From: Gemmatimonadota bacterium | Lineage (GTDB): Bacteria > Gemmatimonadota > Gemmatimonadetes > Longimicrobiales > Gaopeijiaceae | Length of the DNA: 57,976 bases | Direction of reading: 5' to 3' | Assembly (NCBI GenBank): GCA_002724575.1 | Contig: PBPC01000003.1 | Span: forward strand, 1 to 57,976 | Shown here: in pieces, positions 1 through 9,500 of the stretch | Layout of the letters: every line of letters starts with the position of its first letter | How positions within the stretch are numbered: position 1 is the stretch's first letter | Program-made: the position numbers and the translations under genes | The notes under the pieces: model-generated | The model's input: only the letters and a program-made list of their open reading frames with translations | Told to the model about the DNA's origin: nothing | The model's database searches: none

Positions 1-79
1 AACAAGGTCAGCAGGGCCAACAAGGTCAGCAGGGCCAACAAGGTCAGCAGGGCCAACAAGGTCAGCAGGGCCAACAAGG
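1..79 (+). repeat. 18-bp in-frame tandem repeat encoding QGQQGQ
   Basis: The unit AACAAGGTCAGCAGGGCC occurs four times without change (1-72), followed by seven bases of a fifth copy. It very likely continues upstream of the window. Because 18 is a multiple of three, the array stays in the frame of the coding sequence that ends at 545 and encodes repeated Gln-Gly-Gln-Gln-Gly-Gln. Identical copies at the DNA level point to recent slippage or recombination, so copy number may vary between strains, and assemblies may collapse it. Confidence 0.95.
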
Positions 80-545
80 AAACCGGTCTGGGGCAATCGG
101 TGGTGGTGGACCGGATGGATGGGTCGACTACGATGGACGTTATTCTGAAGCTGGCGCACCTACACGTGGAAACCCTCGCCCATTGAATCCAGAGGAAATC
201 CGGCAACTACAAAGGGAATTTGGACAAAGAGGAAATCAGGTTCGGGCACTTCGCGAGCAACTCAGAGAGGTGGGGCGGCCTGCACAAGAACTCCGAGCGG
301 TACTTGATGCTATGGAGCAGTTTCAGCGTGAAGGGATATATGCAGACCCCTCTCAAGTCGCGCAGCTCCAGCAAGAGATCCTCGATCAGCTCAAACGGCT
401 CGAATTCGGTCTACGCCGTGAAGTGGAAGGTTCGACTGAACGCAGCACCACCTTGAGTGGGTCTGATGAGGTTCCAGACGGATATCGTGAATTAGTCGAA
501 GAATATTACAGAGCCTTAGCAAGGGGTCGCCCAGGAGGGAATTGA
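3..545 (+). CDS. C-terminal part of a QGQ-repeat protein, DUF4175-like (5' truncated)
   Basis: The frame is open from the left edge to the TGA at 543-545, giving 180 residues. The first 25 or so are QGQQGQ repeats. A short Gly-rich linker follows, then about 120 residues rich in Arg, Glu and Leu that look like amphipathic helices (IRQLQREFGQRGNQV, LRALREQL-like stretches) and end in LVEEYYRALARG. A TTG at 183 could serve as a start but is internal, since the reading frame runs through it. Gln/Gly repeats followed by a charged helical tail resemble the C-termini of large membrane-anchored DUF4175 proteins, which often lie near Bat/VWA genes. This family call is from memory of the pattern and is tentative. 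The alternative is an unrelated low-complexity secreted protein. Confidence 0.6.
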   Translation, partial: QGQQGQQGQQGQQGQQGQQGQQGQQGNRSGAIGGGGPDGWVDYDGRYSEAGAPTRGNPRPLNPEEIRQLQREFGQRGNQVRALREQLREVGRPAQELRAVLDAMEQFQREGIYADPSQVAQLQQEILDQLKRLEFGLRREVEGSTERSTTLSGSDEVPDGYRELVEEYYRALARGRPGGN

Positions 546-749
546 CCCTACCCAACGCTCTATCTGTAGCAAGAAAACCCATCTGCCCTACCCTAGTACC
601 GTTACACATCCTCGACATTGGCCAGAACTGACAGCAGGACATTACTCATTGATGTCGGCCACAGTCTCCAGCATCTTCTGCGCCCATAGAATCCTTTTAC
701 CACAGGGCCCACAGTCTAGCATTAACCCTGACGTCGCATTGCCATAGAC

Positions 750-3700
750 ATGACGTATCTCCAAGCCCCCCCCAAACTCAGCGAAAGCGAGGTATCGAAC
801 TCAGTACAGGAGTATTACGGACTTGAGGGTACCCTTTATCCTCTTCCAGGCGACCGGGACCAAAACTTCCTGCTCGAATCTCCGGGGGGCCATAAGCACG
901 TAGTCAAAGTCAGCTCACTTGATGAAGTCCAAGAGATCCTAGAGTTCGAGACCGAGATGATCACTCGACTCAGTAACGACACAAATGGACTAATTCCTAG
1001 TGTTATTCCGGCAATTTCTGGCTCTAATCTAGTAACTCACGAGAATCAACAAGGACACCACTACCGACTAAGGATCCTTGAATTCCTACCTGGGACCCTG
1101 CTGGCAGAAGTCAATCCGCGCTCTGATGCGTTACTAATGAATCTCGGTGAACGGATGGCAGAGCTTGGAAGTGTGCTCGGGGCTTACCCTGATCACCCTC
1201 CGCCCAGAATCAACTTTGAGTGGGCACTGGGTCAAGCAGGAAACATCATGGAAAAAGGTTTGAGTGTGCTGGATAGCGCACAGCGAACGCTCATTGAATT
1301 AACTCTCAAGGACTTCAGGGATAATGAGAGAGAATTTCTAGGTCTCGGCTCACAGATCATTCACGGGGACGTAAATGACCATAACGTTCTCGTCTCCCTT
1401 AATGAAGAAGGCCAGCCTCAGATCAACGGGATTATAGACCTGGGAGATGCTCACTCCGCGCCGCGAATTTTTGATCTGGCGATCGCAATCGCATACGGGA
1501 TTCTCGGAACTGCTGACCCACTCTTAGCCGCCACAGAAATCACCCGAGGCTACTACGCCAACCAACCACTTTTAGAGATAGAGATCGATGTTTTGATGAC
1601 ACTTGTCTGTGCAAGATTAGGACAGAGTGTCTGCATATCCTCGCTGCGAAGACATCACGGGGATACGGACCCATATCACCTGATTTCAGAAGCTGACGCA
1701 TGGGACACACTTTCATTGCTCGCTGCAGTTCCACGTCAGATCAGCTGTGGAACCCTAAGACAAGCCTGCGGTCTGGAGGCATGCCCCCAGAGTGCTCAGT
1801 TGCGAAAATGGCTCGCGAGCGAAGACTTCGAAGATGTGATAGCCGTACCTGAAAACCCAAATGCCTTAGGAATTCTGGATCTGAGCATCTCAAGTCCTGA
1901 CCTGACCGGCAGAGATTCGGATGATACCGCAGATTTTAGCAATCGAGTGTCCCAGAAAATGCGATCTGATGGCCTAAAGCTAGGCATAGGACGCTTCATG
2001 GAACCCCGGGGATTTTATCTTGCTGACGAGTTTGAAGGTCGATCAGGGGACCCTCGTGAAAGACGCACAATTCATCTTGGGATCGACGTCTTTCAAGAGC
2101 CAGGCACGGAAATCCATGCTCCCCTAGCTGGACGGGTACATACCATAAGAGAGAATAAGAATCGGTTGGACTATGGGCCCACTGTGATCCTCGAACACAC
2201 TGCTCCCTCAGGTCTTTTCTGGACTCTTTACGGACACCTAGAAAAAGCATCCGTGGAAAACCTGAAGACAGGTGATTCTATCGATGCGGGACAACCCATC
2301 GCTCGGATTGGAACCTATCCTGAAAATGGGGATTGGCCGCCACACCTGCACTTCCAGATCATAACTGATCTAATGGGATTTGAAGGGAATTTTCCCGGGG
2401 CAGCACTGCCCCGAGACCGAACTGTGTGGGGATCATTCTGTCCGAACCCGAACCTGATCTTAAACCTGCCCTTAGAAACCACGTACGAGGAGCCTGACGG
2501 GCTCAATAAACGTCGCAAACTCGTTCTCTCGCCTAATCTCAGCCTCTCTTACGAGACACCAATCCATATCGTGCGTGGTAAGGGGTCTTACCTGTTCGAT
2601 GTTCTGGGCCGAAGCTATTTGGACTGCGTAAACAACGTTGCGCATGTAGGACATGAGCACCCGCACGTGGTTGGGGCCGGCCAACAACAGATGGGCGTTT
2701 TAAATACCAATTCCAGATACCTACACGGCGGAATTATAGAGTACGCAGAGCGGTTGTCTAAGCTTTTTCCTGAGCCGTTATCCGTCTGTCTATTCGTTAA
2801 CTCGGGCAGCGAGGCGAACGAGCTAGCTCTGCGCATGGCCCGTACCTGTACCGGTGGCACCGGCATCGCCGTCCTTGAGGGTGGCTATCACGGAAATACC
2901 CAAGGACTCATCGATGTCAGTCACTACAAGTTTACGGGCAGCGGTGGACATGCCCCTCCATCATCGACTCAAACAGCATTGGTACCAGACGAGTTCCGGG
3001 GACGCTATCGCCGGGACGACCCATCGCGAGCAACTCTTTATGCAGCAGATGTCGGAGAAGCCTTCAAACAACTACACTCAGAAGGCCATCACCCTGCGGC
3101 CTTCCTGTCTGAGAGCCTCTTATCCTGTGCGGGACAGATAGAGCCACCACAGGGCTATCTCACTGCTGCTTATGAGCACGCCCGAGCTGCCGGGGCTTTG
3201 TGTATAGCTGATGAAATTCAAGTTGGTTTCGGTCGATTAGGCAGTCACATGTGGGGGTTTGAGACGCAAGGAGCTCTGCCCGACATTGTCACCCTGGGCA
3301 AACCGATGGGGAATGGCCACCCGATCGGTGCTGTAGTCACAACTCGAGAGATCGCTGAGGCCTTCGACAACGGGATGGAGTTCTTCAGTTCCTTTGGTGG
3401 AAATCCCGTGTCAACCGCAATCGCTCTTGCAGTTCTAGATATCCTCGAAGACGAAAAGCTTCCGGCCAATGCAGCGACAGTAGGAACAGCCCTCAAAACT
3501 GGACTCGATACACTGATGCAGTCTCACGGCTGTATCGGTGACATTCGAGGTCGCGGTTTATTTCTGGGTGTTGAGTTCGTTAGTAGCCGTGAAGCTCTAA
3601 CGCCTGCCCCAGAAATCGCCCATTACGTTGTGGAGCACCTGAAAAAACGGGGTGTCCTATTGGGCTCTGACGGCCCTGATCACAACGTTATCAAGATTAA

Positions 3701-3800
3701 GCCTCCAATGTCGTTCTCAGGGAGCGATGCAGACCGGGTAATCAATGAGCTTGATCAGGTATTAGCTCATGATTTTGTCCATGACAGCAGTCTTGTTTAG
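750..3800 (+). CDS. Three-domain fusion: APH-type kinase, M23 peptidase-like, class III aminotransferase
   Basis: The 1016-residue protein has three recognisable parts. Residues 1-330 are an aminoglycoside/choline-kinase-like fold with the catalytic-loop signature HGDVNDHN (His205) and a DLGD metal motif replacing the usual DFGD. Residues 430-560 are an M23/LytM-like metallopeptidase with HLGID (His442) and the HLH pair (His532, His534), so the zinc ligands appear intact. Residues 590-1016 are a class III PLP aminotransferase with [11 protein letters not shown], the cofactor Asp821 in [10 protein letters not shown] and the Schiff-base Lys851 in TLGKPMGNG. In vertebrates the related kinase and phospho-lyase act in sequence on hydroxylysine or phosphoethanolamine, so this fusion may phosphorylate an amino alcohol and then eliminate phosphate. 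The substrate is inference, and the role of the middle domain is unknown. No signal peptide is seen. It stands alone in its transcription unit. Confidence 0.9.
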   Translation: MTYLQAPPKLSESEVSNSVQEYYGLEGTLYPLPGDRDQNFLLESPGGHKHVVKVSSLDEVQEILEFETEMITRLSNDTNGLIPSVIPAISGSNLVTHENQQGHHYRLRILEFLPGTLLAEVNPRSDALLMNLGERMAELGSVLGAYPDHPPPRINFEWALGQAGNIMEKGLSVLDSAQRTLIELTLKDFRDNEREFLGLGSQIIHGDVNDHNVLVSLNEEGQPQINGIIDLGDAHSAPRIFDLAIAIAYGILGTADPLLAATEITRGYYANQPLLEIEIDVLMTLVCARLGQSVCISSLRRHHGDTDPYHLISEADAWDTLSLLAAVPRQISCGTLRQACGLEACPQSAQLRKWLASEDFEDVIAVPENPNALGILDLSISSPDLTGRDSDDTADFSNRVSQKMRSDGLKLGIGRFMEPRGFYLADEFEGRSGDPRERRTIHLGIDVFQEPGTEIHAPLAGRVHTIRENKNRLDYGPTVILEHTAPSGLFWTLYGHLEKASVENLKTGDSIDAGQPIARIGTYPENGDWPPHLHFQIITDLMGFEGNFPGAALPRDRTVWGSFCPNPNLILNLPLETTYEEPDGLNKRRKLVLSPNLSLSYETPIHIVRGKGSYLFDVLGRSYLDCVNNVAHVGHEHPHVVGAGQQQMGVLNTNSRYLHGGIIEYAERLSKLFPEPLSVCLFVNSGSEANELALRMARTCTGGTGIAVLEGGYHGNTQGLIDVSHYKFTGSGGHAPPSSTQTALVPDEFRGRYRRDDPSRATLYAADVGEAFKQLHSEGHHPAAFLSESLLSCAGQIEPPQGYLTAAYEHARAAGALCIADEIQVGFGRLGSHMWGFETQGALPDIVTLGKPMGNGHPIGAVVTTREIAEAFDNGMEFFSSFGGNPVSTAIALAVLDILEDEKLPANAATVGTALKTGLDTLMQSHGCIGDIRGRGLFLGVEFVSSREALTPAPEIAHYVVEHLKKRGVLLGSDGPDHNVIKIKPPMSFSGSDADRVINELDQVLAHDFVHDSSLV

Positions 3801-4000
3801 ACCAAGGATTGAGCCCTTCATCGGAAAGCCAAGAAGTCAGACAGAGCACATGGCTGGGTGCATTTGCGGAGCATGCCTACTTCCCGAGTCCCTCCTTGCC
3901 GGGATCACCACCCACCGTCACAATGCGTCTATCACGGCCGATCCTACATGGAGTCAACGTGAATTCCACTAATTACCAACCGTCCCTTTGGAGTAGAGAT

Positions 4001-6979
4001 ATGTACAAAAGAGCTGCTGCGACCTTAGCGGGAATGGTGCTTCTCTTAACACCAGCACCCGTATTGTCGCAAAGTGCGCCAATGATGAACGAAGTGAATC
4101 CATCCTTCTTCGAGGGGATGCAGTACCGTCAGGTGGGGCCCCTGCAAGGTGGACGTGTTACCACTGTAACTGGCGTACCATCTCAGCCTCAAACCTACTA
4201 CATGGGCGTCGCTTCAGGCGGTCTGTGGCGGACGATGGATGGGGGTGAAAGCTGGGAGCCAATCACTGATGGCAAAGTTCCAGTGGGGTCAAGCGGTGCA
4301 ATTGCAGTAGCTGACTCCGACCCAAATATCATCTACTTCGGCACTGGTTCGGATGGTTTGCGTAGTAACGTCTCCACCGGACGAGGGGTCTATAAAACCA
4401 CGGACGGTGGTGAAACATGGTCATTCGCTGGTCTTTATGGCGTGGGGCAAATTGGGGGCCTGAAGATTCATCCTACTGACCCTAATACGGTTTGGGTCGC
4501 AGCGAATGGTGATGCATTCAAGCCAAGCCCAGAGCGCGGTATCTATAAGACAACGGATGGCGGCGAGACTTGGCGCAATACGCTCTTTGTTTCGGATAGT
4601 ACTGGTGCAATGGATGTAGAAATTCAACCGGGCAATCCAAGTGTGGTCTATGCCTGGATGAACCGCATCGAACGTAAGCCTTGGACTATCATCAGCGGCT
4701 CATATGAGGGTGGGTTCTACAAGAGCACCGATGGTGGAGAAAGTTTTGACCGCATCATGAATGGTCTCCCCAGTGAATTAATCGGTAAAGGAAACATGGG
4801 TGTGACAGATGCCAATCCAGATCGTATCTACGCACTTGTTGAGGCTAAGCCTGGAGGAGGTTTGTATCGCTCTGATGACGCAGGTCAGAATTGGATGCTG
4901 GTAAATGATGAGGGTGCCATGATTCAACGGCCCTTCTACTACACAACTCTCGGCACTGACCCTACGAATGCGGACGTCGTATATACTGGCGCAGAGGGCT
5001 TTTGGAAATCGACCGATGGTGGACGGACGGTAACCAGGATGCCTACGCCGCATGGGGATAACCATGACATTTGGGTCAACCCGAATGACGGTAATACTAT
5101 GGTCCAGGCCAACGATGGTGGTGCAAATGTTTCCTACGATGGAGGTCAGACCTGGTCCACGCAGTACAACCAACCGACTTCAGAAATCTATGGCATCCAT
5201 CTTGACGATCGATTCCCGTATCGGCTTTACGCAGCTCAGCAAGACGATGGCACACATATTATGTCGAGCACTGCAGAAGGGGGTGAAAGAAACGTCGATT
5301 GGTGGGCTGGTCCGGGCTGTGAGACCGGCCCAGTTGTCCCGCATCCAACCTACCCCAACATCGTTTACGGCTCTTGCAAAGGTCAATTTGCAGTTCAAGA
5401 TCGGGAAACAGGTCAGTCTAAGCCGTACTGGGTAGGAGCACAGTCTCTCTACGGTAACGCTGGCCGTGACCTAATCCTTCGTTTTCAACGTGTATCCCCA
5501 ATGGAGCTATCACCGCACGACCCCAGTGTCATCTACTACGGATCGCAGCACCTGCACCGCTCTCGTGACATGGGCGTCACATGGGAAACGATGTCCCCAG
5601 ATCTGACGGCCTTTCCACCACATGCTCAGGGTGCAAGTGGAGAACCTATAACGAGAGATGTTACCGGTGAGGAATTCTATAGTACCCTCTATGCGGTCCG
5701 AGAATCACCTCATCAAGCGGGTGTCATATGGACTGGTGCCAACGATGGTCCGTTCCATATCACGCAAGACGATGGAGACAGTTGGGAGGATATCACACCA
5801 CCTGACCTTCCAGAGGGTGGCCGCGTAGCATGGATTGACGTTTCACCGCACCGGCGCGGGTCAGCATACTACGCCGTATACCGCTACCTACTCGGCGACT
5901 ACGCTCCCTACATCTATCGGACGGATGACTACGGTCAAACTTGGTCACGCCTCACAACCGGTGATAACGGAATCCCTGCAGACTGGCCAACAAGGGTGGT
6001 GCGTGAAGATCCGGACCGGGAAGGACTGCTTTATGCTGGTACAGAATTCGGCCTCTTCATCTCGTTCAACAATGGAGGCAACTGGCAGCCGTTCCATTTG
6101 AATATCGGCAATATTCCGATCAATGATATTCAAGTGAAGAACAAAGACTTAGTGATCGCTACTCAGGGCCGTGCAATCTGGATTCTCGACAATCTTTCGG
6201 CACTGCATCAGATCACGGCAGAGGTAACAGTTGCAGAAAGTCACCTATTCGCTCCAAGAAATGGATATCGAACTTCGACAGCAGCCCATCTGCTTGGTCC
6301 AAATATAGACTACTACCTCCCCACTCCTACTTCGGGTACGGTCACCCTGGATATCCTCGATCAAGCAGGGGAGACCGTGAACTCTTATAGCAGTGCCCAG
6401 CCCCCAAGGGGTGGTGGTCGTGGCAGTGGTCGTGGTGGAGGCTTCGGCCGACGTGGTGGTGGTGCGCCTGCACCATCAGTAACGACTAACGCTGGTTTCA
6501 ATCGCATGGTATGGGACGTTCGTGACACCGAAGGCCTACCAGTACCACCCGGACAATATCAGGTTCGACTGAGCGTGGGAGGTGAGTCACAGACTCAGCA
6601 GTTCAACGTACTCATTGACCCGCGCGTAGAGGCGGGAGGCGTCACAGTCGCGGACCTCCAAGAGCAATACGAGCACAATAAAACAATGAATGCCATGGTG
6701 GCTGAAGTGGACGCACTCATCGAACGGGTCCAAGAGGCACAGAGCACTGGTGATGCCAATCTACAGCGTCGTATAGCTCCAATTGCAGAACAACTGATTA
6801 CAGCACCGATCCGCTACAGCAGTCCTGGGTTAAGAGATCATATCACCTATCTACAGGGGATGACCGCGCGAGTTGACATGAAGATCGGCCGTGACGCAAT
6901 CGCACGGCACGAGGTACTTCGTGTTGAGTTAGATGAAATCACTCGCGAGGCGAATGCTATTCTTGGGTCTGGTAACTAA
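4001..6979 (+). CDS. Secreted VPS10/sortilin-like BNR beta-propeller protein
   Basis: I start this 992-residue protein at ATG 4001 because GGAG sits seven bases upstream and the first residues form a signal peptide (MYKRAAATLAGMVLLLTPAP, then VLSQSA). An in-frame TTG at 3809 would add 64 residues with no such features. The body carries about ten Asp-box/BNR repeats (TTDGGETW, STDGGESF, SDDAGQNW, TDDYGQTW), consistent with one or two seven- to ten-bladed propellers. Near residues 800-825 is a linker made almost wholly of Gly and Arg, followed by a beta-sandwich-like segment and a helical tail. Annotation pipelines usually label such proteins glycosyl hydrolase or sortilin-like, but no glycosidase activity can be read from the sequence. 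It probably acts in the periplasm or at the cell surface. A strong hairpin follows the stop. Confidence 0.88.
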   Translation: MYKRAAATLAGMVLLLTPAPVLSQSAPMMNEVNPSFFEGMQYRQVGPLQGGRVTTVTGVPSQPQTYYMGVASGGLWRTMDGGESWEPITDGKVPVGSSGAIAVADSDPNIIYFGTGSDGLRSNVSTGRGVYKTTDGGETWSFAGLYGVGQIGGLKIHPTDPNTVWVAANGDAFKPSPERGIYKTTDGGETWRNTLFVSDSTGAMDVEIQPGNPSVVYAWMNRIERKPWTIISGSYEGGFYKSTDGGESFDRIMNGLPSELIGKGNMGVTDANPDRIYALVEAKPGGGLYRSDDAGQNWMLVNDEGAMIQRPFYYTTLGTDPTNADVVYTGAEGFWKSTDGGRTVTRMPTPHGDNHDIWVNPNDGNTMVQANDGGANVSYDGGQTWSTQYNQPTSEIYGIHLDDRFPYRLYAAQQDDGTHIMSSTAEGGERNVDWWAGPGCETGPVVPHPTYPNIVYGSCKGQFAVQDRETGQSKPYWVGAQSLYGNAGRDLILRFQRVSPMELSPHDPSVIYYGSQHLHRSRDMGVTWETMSPDLTAFPPHAQGASGEPITRDVTGEEFYSTLYAVRESPHQAGVIWTGANDGPFHITQDDGDSWEDITPPDLPEGGRVAWIDVSPHRRGSAYYAVYRYLLGDYAPYIYRTDDYGQTWSRLTTGDNGIPADWPTRVVREDPDREGLLYAGTEFGLFISFNNGGNWQPFHLNIGNIPINDIQVKNKDLVIATQGRAIWILDNLSALHQITAEVTVAESHLFAPRNGYRTSTAAHLLGPNIDYYLPTPTSGTVTLDILDQAGETVNSYSSAQPPRGGGRGSGRGGGFGRRGGGAPAPSVTTNAGFNRMVWDVRDTEGLPVPPGQYQVRLSVGGESQTQQFNVLIDPRVEAGGVTVADLQEQYEHNKTMNAMVAEVDALIERVQEAQSTGDANLQRRIAPIAEQLITAPIRYSSPGLRDHITYLQGMTARVDMKIGRDAIARHEVLRVELDEITREANAILGSGN

Positions 6980-7005
6980 GGGCTCGAGTTCTTACGGGCT
7001 ATAAC

Positions 7006-7050
7006 CTATATGGTGACAATCCGCCCGATGGGTGGGTTGTCACCATATAG
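7006..7050. terminator. 21-bp hairpin between convergent genes
   Basis: Bases 7006-7026 pair with 7030-7050 in a 21-bp stem with two G-U wobbles and a three-base loop. It lies between the convergent stops of the BNR protein and feoB. There is no T-tract on either side, so it is either an inefficient intrinsic terminator that works in both directions or a 3'-end stabilising structure. Confidence 0.6.
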
Positions 7051-7086
7051 CCACGCGCATACCAAACCACGATCCATCAGATCCTA

Positions 7087-9015
7087 CTAGAAGATCTGTA
7101 CTGCGATGAACGCTCCTGAGTATGCCAAGAAAAGCATGTAAGAGAACTGGAGTATCGGCCATTTCCAGCCTCCAGTCTCACGACGCATGACGGCAACCGT
7201 CGACATGCATTGGAGTGCAAATGCGAAGAATACGAGAAGCCCAATTGCAGCTGGGAGCGTTAGGTCGCGCCGCAATGTTTCTTGGAGCGTGATCGAGTCA
7301 TCAGTCGCATCCTCAACCCCATAAATGGTCCCGAGTGTTCCCACGATCACTTCTCGTGCTGCCAGCGATGTGACTAGCCCAACACCGATTCGCCAATCAA
7401 AGCCAAGCGGCTCAATCGCGGGCTCTATTGTCTGGCCGATCCGCCCCAGCGCACTATCTTCGATTGGGGGTGGGCCAGCATCTGTCCTCGGAAACTGAGT
7501 CAGCACCCAGAGTACGATTGTGACAGCGAATATGATGCTGCCGGCTCGTCTCAGAAATATCTTGCTTCGGTCCAGTAAACGAAGACCGATGGATCTAGCC
7601 GAAGGCAACCGGTAAGATGGGAGGTCCATCACGAATGATCCGGGCTGGGCCCGAAGCAGCGTTCTCTTGAGGAGAAATGCAGTTACTACCGCTGCCGCAA
7701 TACCAAGACCGTAAAGCCCAAGCAGTACTGCTGCCCGATAACCCAGAAATGGCCCTAACAAACGGCCTTCTGGGATAAATGCAGCGATAAGCAAGGCATA
7801 TACAGGAAGACGTGCCGAACATGTCATAAAAGGTGTGATGAAAATTGTGGCAAGGCGATCTCGCTCATCTTCAACGGTTCGCGCAGCCAGGATCGCCGGA
7901 ATCGCACATGCATAACCAGAAAGAAGAGGAAGAAACGCCCTCCCTTGTAGGCCGACTCTATACATGACTCGGTCTGCGATAACAGCCGCCCTCGCCATGT
8001 AACCGGAATCTTCAAGAATACCAAGAAAGAGGAAAAGGATAAGAATCTGGGGAAGGAAAATTATGACAGAACCAACCCCTGCCCACACACCATCAATCAC
8101 CAAAGACCGAAACCAACCGTCAGAGAGCCTGCTAGCTAGCCACTCCCCTGAAGTTGTGATCAAGAGATCTACCCCATCCATCAGCGGCACAGCCCATGTA
8201 AAAATCGACTGAAAAACAACAACTACCACTGCCAAAAAGACGAGCGGGCCCCAGGTCCGATGCAGGAACACTGAATCGAGTGCATTGGTCGATTCTGCAG
8301 GGCCAGGCGAAACAAAGCTGGCACGATCCACCACCTTATCTAAATGCCTGCGACGGGCGGTAAAGGCATCGATCATGGGCAATGGAACACCACGTGGCAC
8401 ATTGCTTAGCACATGCTCAGGAAGAGGTACGCCTGATTCGCGAACCTCCACTTGTGAGAGGAACTCTTTAACCCCCTCAACCCCTAGCCCCACGCGTGCA
8501 TTGGTTTTGACGACCTCAACGCCAAGCAGGTCAGCTAACTCCAGTTCATTCAGGCTTCCGCCACGTTCTTCTAGCTCATCCCACATGTTGAGCACCAGTA
8601 GCGTTGGAATCTCGAGCTTCAGTACTGGTTCAACGAGCATGAGTTGGCTCTCGAGCCTTGTACAGTCAACGATCAATACTACTGCATCGGGGGCAGGAAG
8701 ATCTTCAACTTGGCCTTCCAGTACATCGCGAGTCACTTGCTCATCGAGCGTTCGGGCAGAAAAGCCGTGAACCCCTGGAAGATCAACAAGCTCAACGTTT
8801 CGCTCGCTGTCACACTGGACTTGGCCCACGTACTTTTCTACGGTAACACCCGGGTAGTTGGCTACCTTCTGCCGAAGCCCGGTTAGGCGATTAAAAAGTG
8901 TAGTTTTTCCCGAGTTTGGTGGCCCAATCAGCGCGATTAGAGGAGAACGGCTTTCATTCTCAACCTGGGTACTAGTAAGGGTGGCGTCTCCCGCCTTAGT
9001 ACTAAGGTCACGCAA
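7087..9015 (-). CDS. feoB: FeoB ferrous iron transporter (canonical type)
   Basis: FeoB imports Fe(II) across the inner membrane and has an N-terminal GTPase domain. The G1 motif GPPNSGKTT lies near residue 31, G3 is DLPGVHGFSA and G4 is LNMWDE. The membrane part has the standard gate motifs GYACAIPAILAAR and PFMTCSARLP, and the second gate has an MSTVAVMRRETGGW-type sequence. At 642 residues it is somewhat shorter than the commonest FeoB proteins (about 700-770). The start is TTG at 9015 with no clear ribosome-binding site, so it may depend on translation of feoA, which ends 24 bases upstream. A Fur-like box precedes feoA, so iron repression of both genes is likely. This is one of two FeoB paralogs within 6 kb. 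Confidence 0.95.
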   Translation of the reverse strand: MRDLSTKAGDATLTSTQVENESRSPLIALIGPPNSGKTTLFNRLTGLRQKVANYPGVTVEKYVGQVQCDSERNVELVDLPGVHGFSARTLDEQVTRDVLEGQVEDLPAPDAVVLIVDCTRLESQLMLVEPVLKLEIPTLLVLNMWDELEERGGSLNELELADLLGVEVVKTNARVGLGVEGVKEFLSQVEVRESGVPLPEHVLSNVPRGVPLPMIDAFTARRRHLDKVVDRASFVSPGPAESTNALDSVFLHRTWGPLVFLAVVVVVFQSIFTWAVPLMDGVDLLITTSGEWLASRLSDGWFRSLVIDGVWAGVGSVIIFLPQILILFLFLGILEDSGYMARAAVIADRVMYRVGLQGRAFLPLLSGYACAIPAILAARTVEDERDRLATIFITPFMTCSARLPVYALLIAAFIPEGRLLGPFLGYRAAVLLGLYGLGIAAAVVTAFLLKRTLLRAQPGSFVMDLPSYRLPSARSIGLRLLDRSKIFLRRAGSIIFAVTIVLWVLTQFPRTDAGPPPIEDSALGRIGQTIEPAIEPLGFDWRIGVGLVTSLAAREVIVGTLGTIYGVEDATDDSITLQETLRRDLTLPAAIGLLVFFAFALQCMSTVAVMRRETGGWKWPILQFSYMLFLAYSGAFIAVQIF

Positions 9016-9039
9016 GGGATTCGTGACTTATTAGATCTC

Positions 9040-9333
9040 TTAGGAGGCGTCGCTTAGAAGGCGAACACAGAGACAGTCTGCAGTCTCCCGCCGAAGTGCC
9101 AACAACGATCCGTCCACTGATACTATCGGATCCCCTGTAGGTGATGATCGCACTGGACAAATCTGGCACCCAGGAAGAACGCCTCGTTCGAGCAGGGGCT
9201 CTGCTCCTTCACTAGGCAAATCAATGCGAACTAATTCGACTGTCTGGCTCAGAGGGATGTCACCGAGACGCAATTCCCCGCCCGGTTCTTCGTTCCGTGA
9301 GCCTAACATTGATTTTGGCGTGTCCAAACCCAC
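9040..9333 (-). CDS. feoA: FeoA-domain protein, partner of the downstream FeoB
   Basis: This 97-residue protein has the small SH3-like FeoA pattern: LRLGDIPLSQTVELVRI, then LLERGVLPGCQICPV, SSPTGDPIV, and a final LALRRETADCLCVRLL. FeoA binds the FeoB complex and modulates Fe(II) transport. I favour the GTG at 9333 because AGGAG lies ten bases upstream. An ATG at 9309 would shorten the protein by eight poorly conserved residues. It is followed after 24 bases by feoB on the same strand and preceded by a Fur-like operator about 40 bases upstream. Confidence 0.88.
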   Translation of the reverse strand: MGLDTPKSMLGSRNEEPGGELRLGDIPLSQTVELVRIDLPSEGAEPLLERGVLPGCQICPVRSSPTGDPIVSVDGSLLALRRETADCLCVRLLSDAS

Positions 9334-9370
9334 TCGCGACTCGCTCCTAACCTCTATAACAAGAGAGGAA

Positions 9371-9396
9371 GAGATTGAGAATGAGATTGAATCTCA
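9371..9396 (-). promoter_or_regulatory. Fur-like operator upstream of feoA-feoB
   Basis: On the plus strand the bases read GAGATT GAGAAT GAGATT G AATCTC. That is three direct hexamers, one spacer base and one inverted hexamer. It contains the perfect 7-1-7 palindrome TGAGATT-G-AATCTCA (9382-9396). Spacing and half-site shape match the classical Fur box built of GATAAT-like hexamers (6-6-1-6, 7-1-7). It overlaps a candidate -35 TTCTCA with a 17-base spacer to TATAGA on the minus strand (each four of six matches), a position suited to repression of feoA. The pattern is seen directly. Binding by Fur is inference. Confidence 0.65.
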
Positions 9397-9500
9397 ACCG
9401 GGAGGCCCGTAAATGCAACGCCTAGCACCAATGTCCCGATGCAACTGGGGGAGGATAAACCTCAACGTTGATGTCCTAATCCAATGCCACCTAATAAGGG

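Noticed and set aside
4001-6979. Glycoside hydrolase or sialidase assignment for the BNR protein
   Set aside because: Asp-box repeats alone do not show catalysis, and the sialidase Arg triad and FRIP motif were not seen.
8285-8770. Plus-strand open frame of 161 codons inside feoB
   Set aside because: It is the antisense of the FeoB GTPase domain. Its Ser/Thr/Arg-rich composition is typical of a shadow frame.
9340-9365. Shared sequence GTTATAGAGGT upstream of both feoA and paaA (minus strand near 47077)
   Set aside because: It is 11 bases long and includes a ribosome-binding-site-like AGAGG, so chance or a shared -10/RBS layout is enough to explain it.
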